DNA from: Algoriphagus sp.
GTDB taxonomy: Bacteria; Bacteroidota; Bacteroidia; Cytophagales; Cyclobacteriaceae
DNA length: 34,669 nucleotides
Direction of reading: 5' to 3'
Assembly (NCBI RefSeq): GCF_029254265.1
Contig: NZ_JAQWXX010000054.1
Coordinates: 1 to 34,669, forward strand
This document shows positions 7,870 to 16,640 of this stretch, piece after piece (positions within the stretch are counted from its first letter, which is position 1; the number at the start of each line of letters is the position of its first letter). The position numbers were made by a program, and so were the translations under genes. A model generated the notes under the pieces. It had not been told where the DNA came from, ran no database searches, and saw only the letters and a list, made by a program, of their open reading frames with translations.

Positions 7870-10020
7870 ATGAACCTACTTTTAGAATTGGCAAGTTTTG
7901 AATTACCAATTTCTAATCCGGTAATCAAATTCTTGTTGATTCTAGTAATCATCCTCCTCGCCCCCATACTTCTTAATCGGTTAAAAATCCCTCCGCTTCT
8001 GGGCTTGATTATCGCTGGAACGATCGTTGGCCCAAAAGGCCTAGGCCTCATCGAGCGAGATAGTGGAATCATCCTTTCCGGAACAGCCGGATTACTCTAT
8101 ATCATGTTTTTGGCCGGACTGGAAATCGATTTGCAAGACTTTAAAAAGAACAGCAAAAAGAGTCTGGTTTTTGGAATGTTTACTTTTTTGATCCCGATGT
8201 TTCTGGGAATTCTAGCTGGTTTGTATTTGTTAGAAATGACATTGCTCTCTTCCATTCTGCTAGCGAGTATGTTTGCATCTCATACATTGATTGCCTATCC
8301 GTTGATTTCTAAATTGGGTATCGCTAAAAATCGAGCAGTAAACATCACGGTTGGAGGAACTTTGATCACCGACACGCTTGCGCTGTTAGTATTGGCCATC
8401 ATAATTGGATCTACCAAAGGTGAAGTAAACTCGGTTTTTTGGCTCAAGTTGATCTTATCTCTGGTAGTATTTACCACGGTGATTGTATTTATTTTCCCCA
8501 GAATTGGCCGTTGGTTTTTCAAGAAATACACCGACAATTCCTCCCAATTCATTTTCGTCCTAGTCTTAGTTTTTTCGGGAGCCGCTATGGCGGAGCTTGC
8601 AGGAGTGGAAGCTATAATTGGTGCATTCTTGGTAGGCTTGGCTATCAATTCCTTGATCCCGCACACCTCTCCATTGATGAATCGAGTGGAGTTTGTTGGC
8701 AATACGATCTTTATCCCTTTCTTTCTAATCGGCGTAGGTATGCTGGTGGATTTTAGGGTTTTCTTTGAAAGCTGGGAGACAATCTGGGTGGCATTTGTGA
8801 TGACTACCATAGCCATTTCTGCAAAGTGGCTCGCTGCCTATTTCACCCAACAAACTTTCAAATTCTCGATTGATGAGCGGCGAATTATTTTTGGATTGAG
8901 TAATGCCCAAGCTGCTGCCACTCTTGCAGCGGTATTGATTGGCTACAATACCATTATAGGAACGGATGAATTTGGCGAGCCAATTCGCCTACTTTCAGAA
9001 ACCATCCTAAATGGAACAATCGTTATGATTTTGGTGACTTGTACCATTGCATCTTTGGAGGCTCAGAGAGGTGCGAAAAATATCGTCTTAGCTGAGTCTT
9101 CTCTTGACCAAAGCAACGACTCTGAAATCCCCGAGCGAATCCTTATCCCAGTTCGGAATCAAGAAACATCAGACGAATTGATCAATCTCAGCATTCTGCT
9201 CCAATCCCCAAAAAAGAAAGCAAGCATGTATGCACTGAGCATCATCAATCCAGAGCTTCAAGATTCGGGGGCTGAGATGAAAGCTCAAAAAACTCTGAAT
9301 AAGGCATCCGAAACTGCTGCCGCGACTGATCATTTTCTTTACGAATTACTTCGCTATGATACTAGCATCGAAAAAGGGATTTCGAGTGTGATCCGCGAAA
9401 ATAAGATCACAGATTTGGTTCTAGGACTACACGAAAAGCAAGGGATGAGCGATACGTTTTTGGGCAACTTAACTGAAAATCTCCTTAGTAGAAGTAATAC
9501 CACTACTTATATCTACAAACCAAACCAGCCATTTGAGACGCATCGACGTCATTTAGTTTTTATTCCTCCTGGAGCAGAGCATGAATTGGGATTCCCATTT
9601 TGGTTGGTAAAAATCTGGAACATCGCCCGAAATACCGGCGCTAGAATGATCTTTTACCTTTCAGAAAGTACAAGGATATATATCCAAGAAATTCATAAAA
9701 ATCATCCGATCAGGCTTGAATTTAGGGAATTTCCGGATTGGGGGAAACTCGGGAATCTGAATATCATCTTAAAGCCAGACGACAATTTGATCATGGTCCT
9801 CAGCCGCAAAGGCGAGGAATCTTATCATCCAAACATGGAGCGGGTGCCGGATTTGATCAATACATTTTTGAAGAACCATAGCTTTATTTTAGTCTATCCC
9901 AACCAACCAAAGGCAGGTGGCATGAACGGACTAGAGATGATTCATGGTTCCCTGATTGGCCCAATTGAAAGACTGGATTTTATCGGAAGAATGATCAGCA
10001 GTCTTTTCAAGAAAAAATAA
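7870..10020 (+). CDS. Cation:proton antiporter (CPA2 family) with C-terminal USP-like domain
   Basis: A 716-residue protein. Residues 1-400 form a Na+/H+-exchanger (CPA2) membrane domain of about 12 segments, with RLKIPPLLGLIIAGTIVGP near the N-terminus, the ITDTLALLVLA segment and the GAFLVGLAIN segment typical of the family. Residues about 415-716 are a cytoplasmic domain whose two halves (starting near RILIPVRN and near HLVFIPPGAEHE) look like universal-stress-protein folds, as in many bacterial CPA2 transporters where they regulate transport. No RCK/TrkA domain is seen. It follows the Ca2+/Na+ antiporter by 12 bases and is probably cotranscribed. Confidence 0.9.
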   Translation: MNLLLELASFELPISNPVIKFLLILVIILLAPILLNRLKIPPLLGLIIAGTIVGPKGLGLIERDSGIILSGTAGLLYIMFLAGLEIDLQDFKKNSKKSLVFGMFTFLIPMFLGILAGLYLLEMTLLSSILLASMFASHTLIAYPLISKLGIAKNRAVNITVGGTLITDTLALLVLAIIIGSTKGEVNSVFWLKLILSLVVFTTVIVFIFPRIGRWFFKKYTDNSSQFIFVLVLVFSGAAMAELAGVEAIIGAFLVGLAINSLIPHTSPLMNRVEFVGNTIFIPFFLIGVGMLVDFRVFFESWETIWVAFVMTTIAISAKWLAAYFTQQTFKFSIDERRIIFGLSNAQAAATLAAVLIGYNTIIGTDEFGEPIRLLSETILNGTIVMILVTCTIASLEAQRGAKNIVLAESSLDQSNDSEIPERILIPVRNQETSDELINLSILLQSPKKKASMYALSIINPELQDSGAEMKAQKTLNKASETAAATDHFLYELLRYDTSIEKGISSVIRENKITDLVLGLHEKQGMSDTFLGNLTENLLSRSNTTTYIYKPNQPFETHRRHLVFIPPGAEHELGFPFWLVKIWNIARNTGARMIFYLSESTRIYIQEIHKNHPIRLEFREFPDWGKLGNLNIILKPDDNLIMVLSRKGEESYHPNMERVPDLINTFLKNHSFILVYPNQPKAGGMNGLEMIHGSLIGPIERLDFIGRMISSLFKKK

Positions 10021-10075
10021 CCGCAAATTAACATCAGGATGGGAAACCAAAGATCTTTATAGTTATCTTGAACTC

Positions 10076-10179
10076 TGAAATCGAGCATGACTAAAGAGTC
10101 ACCCATTCGCATGGCTATAAAGATGCGCGATTCCTCCCGATGGCTATCGGGATGGCCATTAAGAAGAAATTATAATCAT
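10076..10179 (+). repeat. Leader element B, shared with 5202-5290
   Basis: This roughly 104-base stretch ends at the start codon of the outer-membrane protein gene. It repeats the blocks of leader element A in the same order and additionally contains a short hairpin, TCCCGAT-GGCT-ATCGGGA. The reading frame is open through it, but the encoded 31 residues have no signal-peptide character, while the ATG at 10180 does, so it is treated as non-coding. Confidence 0.6.
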
Positions 10180-10851
10180 ATGAAATTGAAGCCTCAACTC
10201 TTGCTGGTTATATTTTTGGTTGCCACATGGCAAAGCAAAACCTTTGGCCAGCAAGTGCTCGATTTGGACAAAACGCTGCTTGTCAAGATTTCCCCTTTAT
10301 CATTTATGGAGCCTGAGACCATCGTCATCCAAGGAGGTTTGGAATACTTTTTCAATCCAAAAATCAGCATTCAAACCGAACTTGGAATCAATGGAGGGAT
10401 AATTGGAATCCCCGCAGGAAGAGGGAAAAATGAGGATTTTTCACTTTGGCGGAGCAAGAGCGAAATCAAATTTCACCAGAAAAGATTTTATTGGGGATTC
10501 GAATTTTTTTATGTGGACAAAGATTTTGTCCGGACAGATGACTCCTACACCCCTTTCAAGCAAGAAATATGGTTTGATAAAGCCCGGATTAATTTTCAGG
10601 TATTTGGAACAGGCTTGAAGTTTGGTCGGCAGGATTGGGTATCAGACAATATACTTGTAGACTCCTTTGTAGGTATTGGAATCCGTTCACGTTATCGCGA
10701 AATCGAGGTAGCTGAGCTTGCCGAAAATCAAGGTTCGGATTTTGGAGAAATCAGATTTACAGGTGATCGATACCGGTTTGAGGGCTGGGATTCGGTACCG
10801 CAGTTCTCTTTGGGGATCAAGGTCGGGATTTTGACAGGTAATAGAAACTAG
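10180..10851 (+). CDS. Exported outer-membrane-type protein, paralogue 1
   Basis: A 223-residue protein beginning with a signal peptide (MKLKPQLLLVIFLVATW, ending near FGQ). The mature part alternates aromatic and polar residues as in small outer-membrane beta-barrels and resembles DUF3575-type proteins. The motif LLVKISPLSFMEPETIVIQGG-like at the mature N-terminus is repeated in the next gene (VLIKVSPLALVELETVVFQAG), and both end in KxGILTG. The start at 10180 is preferred over an upstream in-frame ATG because only it gives a signal peptide. It forms a tandem pair with the gene 14 bases downstream. Function unknown. Confidence 0.75.
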   Translation: MKLKPQLLLVIFLVATWQSKTFGQQVLDLDKTLLVKISPLSFMEPETIVIQGGLEYFFNPKISIQTELGINGGIIGIPAGRGKNEDFSLWRSKSEIKFHQKRFYWGFEFFYVDKDFVRTDDSYTPFKQEIWFDKARINFQVFGTGLKFGRQDWVSDNILVDSFVGIGIRSRYREIEVAELAENQGSDFGEIRFTGDRYRFEGWDSVPQFSLGIKVGILTGNRN

Positions 10852-10865
10852 GTAAAAACTGGGAT

Positions 10866-11525
10866 ATGAAAATAAAAAAACAGCTCGTACTCCTTTTCCT
10901 TTTATCGCTTATTATGGGCTCGGCATTTGGCCAAAAGAATCAGGATCTTGCCAAGCATGTTCTAATCAAGGTCAGTCCATTAGCTTTGGTAGAATTGGAA
11001 ACGGTAGTTTTCCAAGCTGGTGCAGAATATTTCTTCAATGACAGTTTGAGTTGGCAAGGTGAAATCGGACTTAATTCAGGGGTTTTCGGAGCAGATGCAG
11101 GAAGGGATCAAAATCAGGATTTTTCATTTATCCGGTTCCGAACAGAGGTGAAATGGTATTTACCCAAAAGCTATGTAGCCGCAGAGGCTTTCTTTTTAAC
11201 CAAAGATTTTGATCGCCAAAATGATTTTTTCTTTAATGGCGAAGAAAGTATCGGCTACACACTCGGGAATATTAACTTTTTTTCAACAGGCGCGATGGCC
11301 AAAATTGGAACTCAAAGATTCATCAGTAAGCGAACTTTATTCGACAAATACATTGGATTAGGATTCCGTGTCAACCACAACCAAGTCACTCCTTTAGAAG
11401 GAATCACTACCGGAGCCGATGGGCCATCTCCCATATTGACAGATCAGTATCGATATGAGGGATGGAGTTTTAGTCCTAATTTGACTATCGGATTTAAAAT
11501 CGGAATCTTGACCGGAAAAAGATAA
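10866..11525 (+). CDS. Exported outer-membrane-type protein, paralogue 2
   Basis: A 219-residue protein with a signal peptide (MKIKKQLVLLFLLSLIMGSA, cleavage near FGQ). It is clearly paralogous to the preceding gene along its full length: a 'K-V/I-S-P-L' start, YFFN, GR.(Q/E)NQDFS-like, a central K(D/W)F block, and a shared RYEGW.....(L/N)(S/T)xGxKxGILTG ending. The pair looks like an old tandem duplication now well diverged. Predicted as a beta-barrel of the outer membrane with no identified ligand. The 180 bases to the next gene contain no obvious feature apart from an A/T-rich promoter-like stretch. Confidence 0.75.
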   Translation: MKIKKQLVLLFLLSLIMGSAFGQKNQDLAKHVLIKVSPLALVELETVVFQAGAEYFFNDSLSWQGEIGLNSGVFGADAGRDQNQDFSFIRFRTEVKWYLPKSYVAAEAFFLTKDFDRQNDFFFNGEESIGYTLGNINFFSTGAMAKIGTQRFISKRTLFDKYIGLGFRVNHNQVTPLEGITTGADGPSPILTDQYRYEGWSFSPNLTIGFKIGILTGKR

Positions 11526-11705
11526 TTTTGATCTGTTCTCATGAGCATCTTTTTTATCCTTTATAATGCTTTTAAAAAAAGCCATCCTCTTCCTTCACCG
11601 CTAATCACTTTCAGGACAGTTAATTATTTTGCTTCTATTAGCTTTAAACAAATTATCTGATTGTAATTCAGCTTAATTGGCCTAATTAAACCTATTTCCT
11701 AAGGC

Positions 11706-14111
11706 ATGAAAAAATTTGCCAAATCAGCATTTCTGAGAATTCTGCTCTTCTCAGGATTCTTCCTAAGCTTCTGTATTTTGGGCTTTTCCCAACAAAATCA
11801 AGCCCCCGGGAAAGTTAATGGGAAACTGCTGGATAAGATCAGCAAAGAACCTATTTCCTTTGGAAGTATTGCCATATTCAACTTGCAGGATTCATTGATT
11901 GGCGGAGCCATATCCGGAGAAAAAGGAGAATTTGACCTCAGACTTCCTTTTGGCACCTATTATGGACTGATCGAGTTTATGGGATTTGAGTCTTTGAAAA
12001 CGAATCAGTTTACGCTTTCCTCACAGCAACCAACACAAAATCTAGGAGAGATTTTAATCGAAGCCAGTGCCTCAGATTTGGATGAAGTAGTGGTTCAAGG
12101 CGAAAAAACGCTCATGGAGCTTTCGCTGGACAAGCGGATTTTCAATGTCGGAAAAGATCTGGCGAATGCGGGGGGAACCGCTTCCGACATCTTGATGAAC
12201 TTGCCCTCGGTATCAGTGGATCCGGAAGGAAATGTAAGACTTCGGGGCTCTTCCAATGTACGAATTCTGATCGATGGCAAGCCATCTGGATTGGTGAGCT
12301 TTAAAGGGGGAGCAGGCCTTCGACAGCTACAAGCCAATATGGTCGAGCGGGTAGAAGTCATCACTAATCCCTCCGCGCGCTACGAAGCTGAAGGCATGGC
12401 TGGTGTGATCAACATTATTCTGAAAAAAGACAATAATCAAGGATTCAACGGTTCATTCGAAGTAATTGCCGGGACTCCACTCAATCTGGGTTTCTCTACT
12501 AACCTCAATTATCGCAAGAATCGCATCAACTGGTTCATCAACTACAGCCTGGCTCGGAGACATCAACCTAACGTCGGTGAATTGTATCAAGAGGTGTACA
12601 ATGAGGATGGCAGCACTTCCATTTTAAGTCAAAATAATTCCGGACTGGTCAAAAGCTTCAACAATAATATCCGTGGTGGATTGGATTATTATTTCAATGA
12701 GAAAAGCATCCTCACAGCCTCCTACCTCTGGCGAAGAAGTGATGCCAGACGAATTACGGATATCCGATATGAAGATTACCTGAACAACTTCGATAACTAC
12801 CTAGGCTATTCCCTACGACAGCAAGACGAAACTGAAGCAGAGCCCAATTCGGAGATAATTGTGAGTTACAAAAAAAGCTTTGAGCAGAAAGGTCATGAAC
12901 TCACCACCGCGTTCACCTATCTGAATTATTGGGAGCGATCGGATCAGAAATTTACTGAATCAGCTTACACTCCAACCGGCCAATTGATCCCGAATTCAGA
13001 TTTACTTCAAACATCCCTTAACGACGAGTACGAAAATCAATATTTGCTTCAGTTAGACTATGTAAAGCCTTTTTCAAAGGAAGGTAAATTTGAAACAGGA
13101 CTACGGACCAGTTTCCGGGAGATGGAAAATGACTTTCTGGTCTCCGAAGAAAATGAATCCGGAGAATTAATTCCGTTACCTGGCTTGGATAATATATTTC
13201 TCTACAATGAAAATATCCTTGCCGCTTACGGGATCTGGGGAAACAAAACTGGCAATTGGAGCTATCAGGCGGGATTACGGGCCGAGCATACCGATGTGGA
13301 GACGATCTTGGTTGAGACTAATGAACGTAATCCCCGGAAGTATACCAACCTTTTCCCAAGTGCGCACTTGACTTACAATATTTCAACGGAGAATGCCTTT
13401 CAACTCAGCTATAGCCGAAGAGTGAGGAGACCGGTGTACAACGATTTAAGTCCATATGTAACCTTCTCCGATCAGCGAAATTTCTTCAGCGGAAACCCAG
13501 ACCTAAACCCTGAGTTTACAGATGCTTTCGAACTGGGACATATCAAGTACTTTGAAAAAGGGACGCTCTTCTCCACGGTTTACTTTAGAAATACCACCGA
13601 CAAAATCGAGCGAATCCGAACTGTCAATGACGATGGATTCTCAGTGACTGCGCCTTACAATTTGACCGGTGAAAAATCATTTGGAGTAGAATTCAGCTCG
13701 GATTACAAAGTGAATGACTGGTGGAAGCTGGATTTGAACTTGAATTTCTTTCATGCGAATATTGACGGAAGTAATATTGAATCGAATTTCCAAGCAAAAA
13801 CCTACAGTTGGCTTTTAAGACAAACATCCCGATTCACCCTTGGGAATGGCATGGATATCCAAGTCCGGGCAAATTATGACGCGCGTCAAAAAACTGCACA
13901 AGGCGTACGGAAAGGGATTTTCTTTATGGACCTTTCCGCTTCCAAGCAAATCTTAAGTGAACGTGGAAATCTGATTCTAACCGCCAATGACATCTTCAAT
14001 TCCCGTAGAAATCGCTACATTATCGAAGGTGAAAACTTCTTTACAGAAGGGGACTCTCAATATATTCGCCGGCAGATTAATCTGACAATGAGCTATCGAT
14101 TAAGGCAATAG
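11706..14111 (+). CDS. Outer membrane beta-barrel protein with carboxypeptidase-regulatory-like domain and TonB-receptor-type plug
   Basis: An 801-residue protein. After an N-terminal signal peptide (ends about residue 29, FSQ), residues about 35-115 form a CarboxypepD_reg-like domain (GKVNGKLLDKISKEPISFGSI...). A plug-like segment follows at about residues 125-240 (DEVVVQGEKT, GGTASDILMNLPSVSVD, VRLRGSSNVRILIDGKP, VERVEVITNPSARYEAEGMAGVINI). The remainder is a large beta-barrel of the OMP_b-brl_3 type with SYSRRVRRP and FFSGNPDLNPEFT motifs near the middle. It lacks a SusD partner nearby, so a polysaccharide-utilisation role is not supported. Substrate unknown; siderophore, peptide or other TonB-dependent import, or a purely structural role, are all possible. 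Confidence 0.88.
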   Translation: MKKFAKSAFLRILLFSGFFLSFCILGFSQQNQAPGKVNGKLLDKISKEPISFGSIAIFNLQDSLIGGAISGEKGEFDLRLPFGTYYGLIEFMGFESLKTNQFTLSSQQPTQNLGEILIEASASDLDEVVVQGEKTLMELSLDKRIFNVGKDLANAGGTASDILMNLPSVSVDPEGNVRLRGSSNVRILIDGKPSGLVSFKGGAGLRQLQANMVERVEVITNPSARYEAEGMAGVINIILKKDNNQGFNGSFEVIAGTPLNLGFSTNLNYRKNRINWFINYSLARRHQPNVGELYQEVYNEDGSTSILSQNNSGLVKSFNNNIRGGLDYYFNEKSILTASYLWRRSDARRITDIRYEDYLNNFDNYLGYSLRQQDETEAEPNSEIIVSYKKSFEQKGHELTTAFTYLNYWERSDQKFTESAYTPTGQLIPNSDLLQTSLNDEYENQYLLQLDYVKPFSKEGKFETGLRTSFREMENDFLVSEENESGELIPLPGLDNIFLYNENILAAYGIWGNKTGNWSYQAGLRAEHTDVETILVETNERNPRKYTNLFPSAHLTYNISTENAFQLSYSRRVRRPVYNDLSPYVTFSDQRNFFSGNPDLNPEFTDAFELGHIKYFEKGTLFSTVYFRNTTDKIERIRTVNDDGFSVTAPYNLTGEKSFGVEFSSDYKVNDWWKLDLNLNFFHANIDGSNIESNFQAKTYSWLLRQTSRFTLGNGMDIQVRANYDARQKTAQGVRKGIFFMDLSASKQILSERGNLILTANDIFNSRRNRYIIEGENFFTEGDSQYIRRQINLTMSYRLRQ

Positions 14112-14310
14112 GAAAAAGGTTGGAAGCATGGAAGTTGGAAGTCTGTTTTAAAACTAATCAAACGCCCCCTTATCAAGGGGTTTAGCGGGATTTAATAAAA
14201 TTGAATGCTGATTCGGAAAAAACAGGATCGAAAAAAATAAATATTACATTTCCTTTGCGGAGCTCTGAAGATCTACTGTGTCCTTGGCAGTGAAAAAAAA
14301 CGAATAACAA

Positions 14311-16491
14311 ATGCCCAAAATTACCCTTACCACCTTCCTTTTATTATTTCTAATTTCTGGGACTTTTGCCCAAAAAATCAACGCAGACTATCGGCTGAAT
14401 ATTAAAAAAGCGAGTTCAGCCATAATTATAGATGGTGTTTTGGATGAGAAAGCTTGGGAAGATGCCGATGTAGCTACGGACTTTTTTATGATCACCCCGA
14501 TGGATACCAGTTTTGCTCAGGTCAGAACTGATGTCCGAATGAGCTACGATCAAGAGCACCTCTATCTGATAGTGGTTAATTACCATGCCTTGCCGGGTCC
14601 ATATATGGTAGAATCACTTCGTCGTGATTTTTCATTTGGGAAAAATGACAACTTCCTGCTCTTCATGGATCCATTCGATGATCAGACGAATGGTTTTTCT
14701 TTCGGAGCAAATGCAGCCGGTGCCCAATGGGATGGCATCATGTCAAATGGAGGAAGTGTAGACTTGAGTTGGGACAATAAATGGACTTCCAAAGTCACCA
14801 ATTACGATGACAAATGGATCTTTGAAGCTTCGATTCCTTTCAAATCAATCCGTTATAAAAAGGGGATTTCTGAATGGGGAATCAACTTCTCCCGACTCGA
14901 CCTAAAGACAACCGAAAAATCAGGTTGGGCGCCGGTTCCCCGTCAATTCCCTTCTGCATCTTTGGCTTATACAGGAATTCTAGCTTGGGATAATCCACCT
15001 CCACCTGCCGGCGCCAATGTCTCAGTCATTCCCTACGTTTTGGGAGGTGTCGCCAAAGATTTTGAAAATGATGGAGAAAATGTCTATCGGCGAGAAATAG
15101 GAATGGACGCAAAAATCGGCTTGACTTCTTCTCTAAGTTTAGATTTGACTGTAAATCCAGATTTTTCCCAAGTTGAAGTGGACAGACAGGTCACCAACCT
15201 AGATCGCTTCGAATTGTTCTTTCCGGAGCGAAGACAGTTTTTCCTTGAAAATGGAGACCTATTTGCAAATTTCGGCTATTCCACAATCAGACCATTTTTC
15301 TCTAGAAGAATAGGCTTAAACGTCCCTATTCAATATGGCGCTCGAGTGAGTGGGAGAATCAATAAGGATTGGCGAGTCGGGGCCATGACCATGCAAACTG
15401 CGGAAGTAGAAAAAGATGCTTTGCCATCTCAAAACTTTACCGTCATGTCATTACAGCGGCAGGTGGGCGCACGATCCAATATCGGGGCCATCTTTGTCAA
15501 CAAGCAATCACTCAGATATAATCCAGATGCAACAGAAGAAGGCAAGCCTGTTTATACTGAATTCAACCGGAATGCTGGATTGGAATACAATCTTGCTTCC
15601 AGCAATAATCTCTGGACAGGAAAGGCGATGGTTCTTCAAAGTTTTGCGCCAGATAATTCGGGCAATGGATTTGTCCATGCAGCCAATCTGAAATATGCGA
15701 GTGGCAATCTGACTTGGAACTGGCAGCATGAATATGTCTCGGAGAGCTATACAGCAGAAGTCGGCTATGTGCCTAGAAGGGGCTATTACAAAATCAACCC
15801 AAGCGGGGGTTATCTCTTTTTCCCGAAAAGTCAGAAAATCCTAAGTCATGGCCCTGAAATTGGAAGTACTTTCTTTTGGAACAAAGATGGCGTGAAGACC
15901 GATAATGCCACTTTTTTAGCTTACAATATCCGATGGAGAAGTCAAAGCAAGTTGATGCTTTGGACAGCATATGACTTTGTGAAATTGCAGCGCCCCTTTG
16001 ACCCCACCAATTTGGGCGGAGAACAGCTTCCCACAGGTTCAGAGCATGAGTGGTTTGCTTGGGGCTCTGAGTACACATCTAAACCTCAAAGTGTATTAAC
16101 CTACGCATTCAGCACCCGGATGGGTGGCTATTATGAAGATGGCAAGCGATATAATGTCACTGCAGATTTGGGCTATCGCTTTCAGCCTTACGTGGCCATT
16201 GCAATGGCGGCGAACTACAACCAAATCGAGCTCCGAGAACCTTGGGGAACGACACGATTTTGGCTGGTTGGACCGAGAATCGATGTAACGATGACGAATA
16301 CACTCTTCCTGACCACTTTTATCCAGTACAACGAGCAGATCAAAAACATCAACTTGAATACCCGATTCCAGTGGCGATTCGCTCCAGCATCAGATCTATT
16401 TTTAGTCTACACGGACAACTATTTGCCTGAGCCATTTAATGTAAAGAACCGCTCGCTGGTATTGAAATTTACGTATTGGTGGAATGTTTAA
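14311..16491 (+). CDS. DUF5916 outer-membrane-associated protein with CBM9-like N-terminus
   Basis: A 726-residue protein with a signal peptide (MPKITLTTFLLLFLISGTFAQ). Residues about 30-220 form a CBM9-like/DOMON-type beta-sandwich (IDGVLDEKAWEDADVATDF, DVRMSYDQEHLYL, FEASIPFKSIRY). The rest is the DUF5916 region, including the hallmark RFELFFPERRQFFLENGDLF and RPFFSRRIGL around residues 300-335, ending in barrel-like strands and a terminal aromatic (FTYWWNV). Proteins of this type are common near S9 peptidases in Bacteroidota; here a DPP-IV follows. Function is not established. The 199-base gap upstream contains a short CCCCTTATCAAGGGG hairpin. Confidence 0.88.
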   Translation: MPKITLTTFLLLFLISGTFAQKINADYRLNIKKASSAIIIDGVLDEKAWEDADVATDFFMITPMDTSFAQVRTDVRMSYDQEHLYLIVVNYHALPGPYMVESLRRDFSFGKNDNFLLFMDPFDDQTNGFSFGANAAGAQWDGIMSNGGSVDLSWDNKWTSKVTNYDDKWIFEASIPFKSIRYKKGISEWGINFSRLDLKTTEKSGWAPVPRQFPSASLAYTGILAWDNPPPPAGANVSVIPYVLGGVAKDFENDGENVYRREIGMDAKIGLTSSLSLDLTVNPDFSQVEVDRQVTNLDRFELFFPERRQFFLENGDLFANFGYSTIRPFFSRRIGLNVPIQYGARVSGRINKDWRVGAMTMQTAEVEKDALPSQNFTVMSLQRQVGARSNIGAIFVNKQSLRYNPDATEEGKPVYTEFNRNAGLEYNLASSNNLWTGKAMVLQSFAPDNSGNGFVHAANLKYASGNLTWNWQHEYVSESYTAEVGYVPRRGYYKINPSGGYLFFPKSQKILSHGPEIGSTFFWNKDGVKTDNATFLAYNIRWRSQSKLMLWTAYDFVKLQRPFDPTNLGGEQLPTGSEHEWFAWGSEYTSKPQSVLTYAFSTRMGGYYEDGKRYNVTADLGYRFQPYVAIAMAANYNQIELREPWGTTRFWLVGPRIDVTMTNTLFLTTFIQYNEQIKNINLNTRFQWRFAPASDLFLVYTDNYLPEPFNVKNRSLVLKFTYWWNV

Positions 16492-16496
16492 TGCTA

Positions 16497-16565
16497 AGAT
16501 TAAAAGGGATTAGGAGATTAGAGATTAAGAGATTAGTGATTGGGAGATTAGTGATTAGGAGATTT
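16497..16565. repeat. Imperfect tandem repeat of GAGATTAGTGATTGG-like units
   Basis: The stretch after the DUF5916 stop is built of GATTAGGAGATTAG/GAGATTAGTGATTGG/GAGATTAGTGATTAGG units, about four imperfect copies. It probably lies between transcription units. No function is assigned. Confidence 0.7.
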
Positions 16566-16640
16566 GTATGGCTGAGCAAGAATATTTCGAAAGCTCGATG
16601 GATTGCTGTATTTTGAGAATGGTTAAAAAACTTGCAATCC

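Noticed and set aside
8295..8816. Antisense 173-codon frame opposite the CPA2 antiporter
   Set aside because: It is Lys/Thr/Asn-rich and matches the complement of membrane-helix codons, with no domain.
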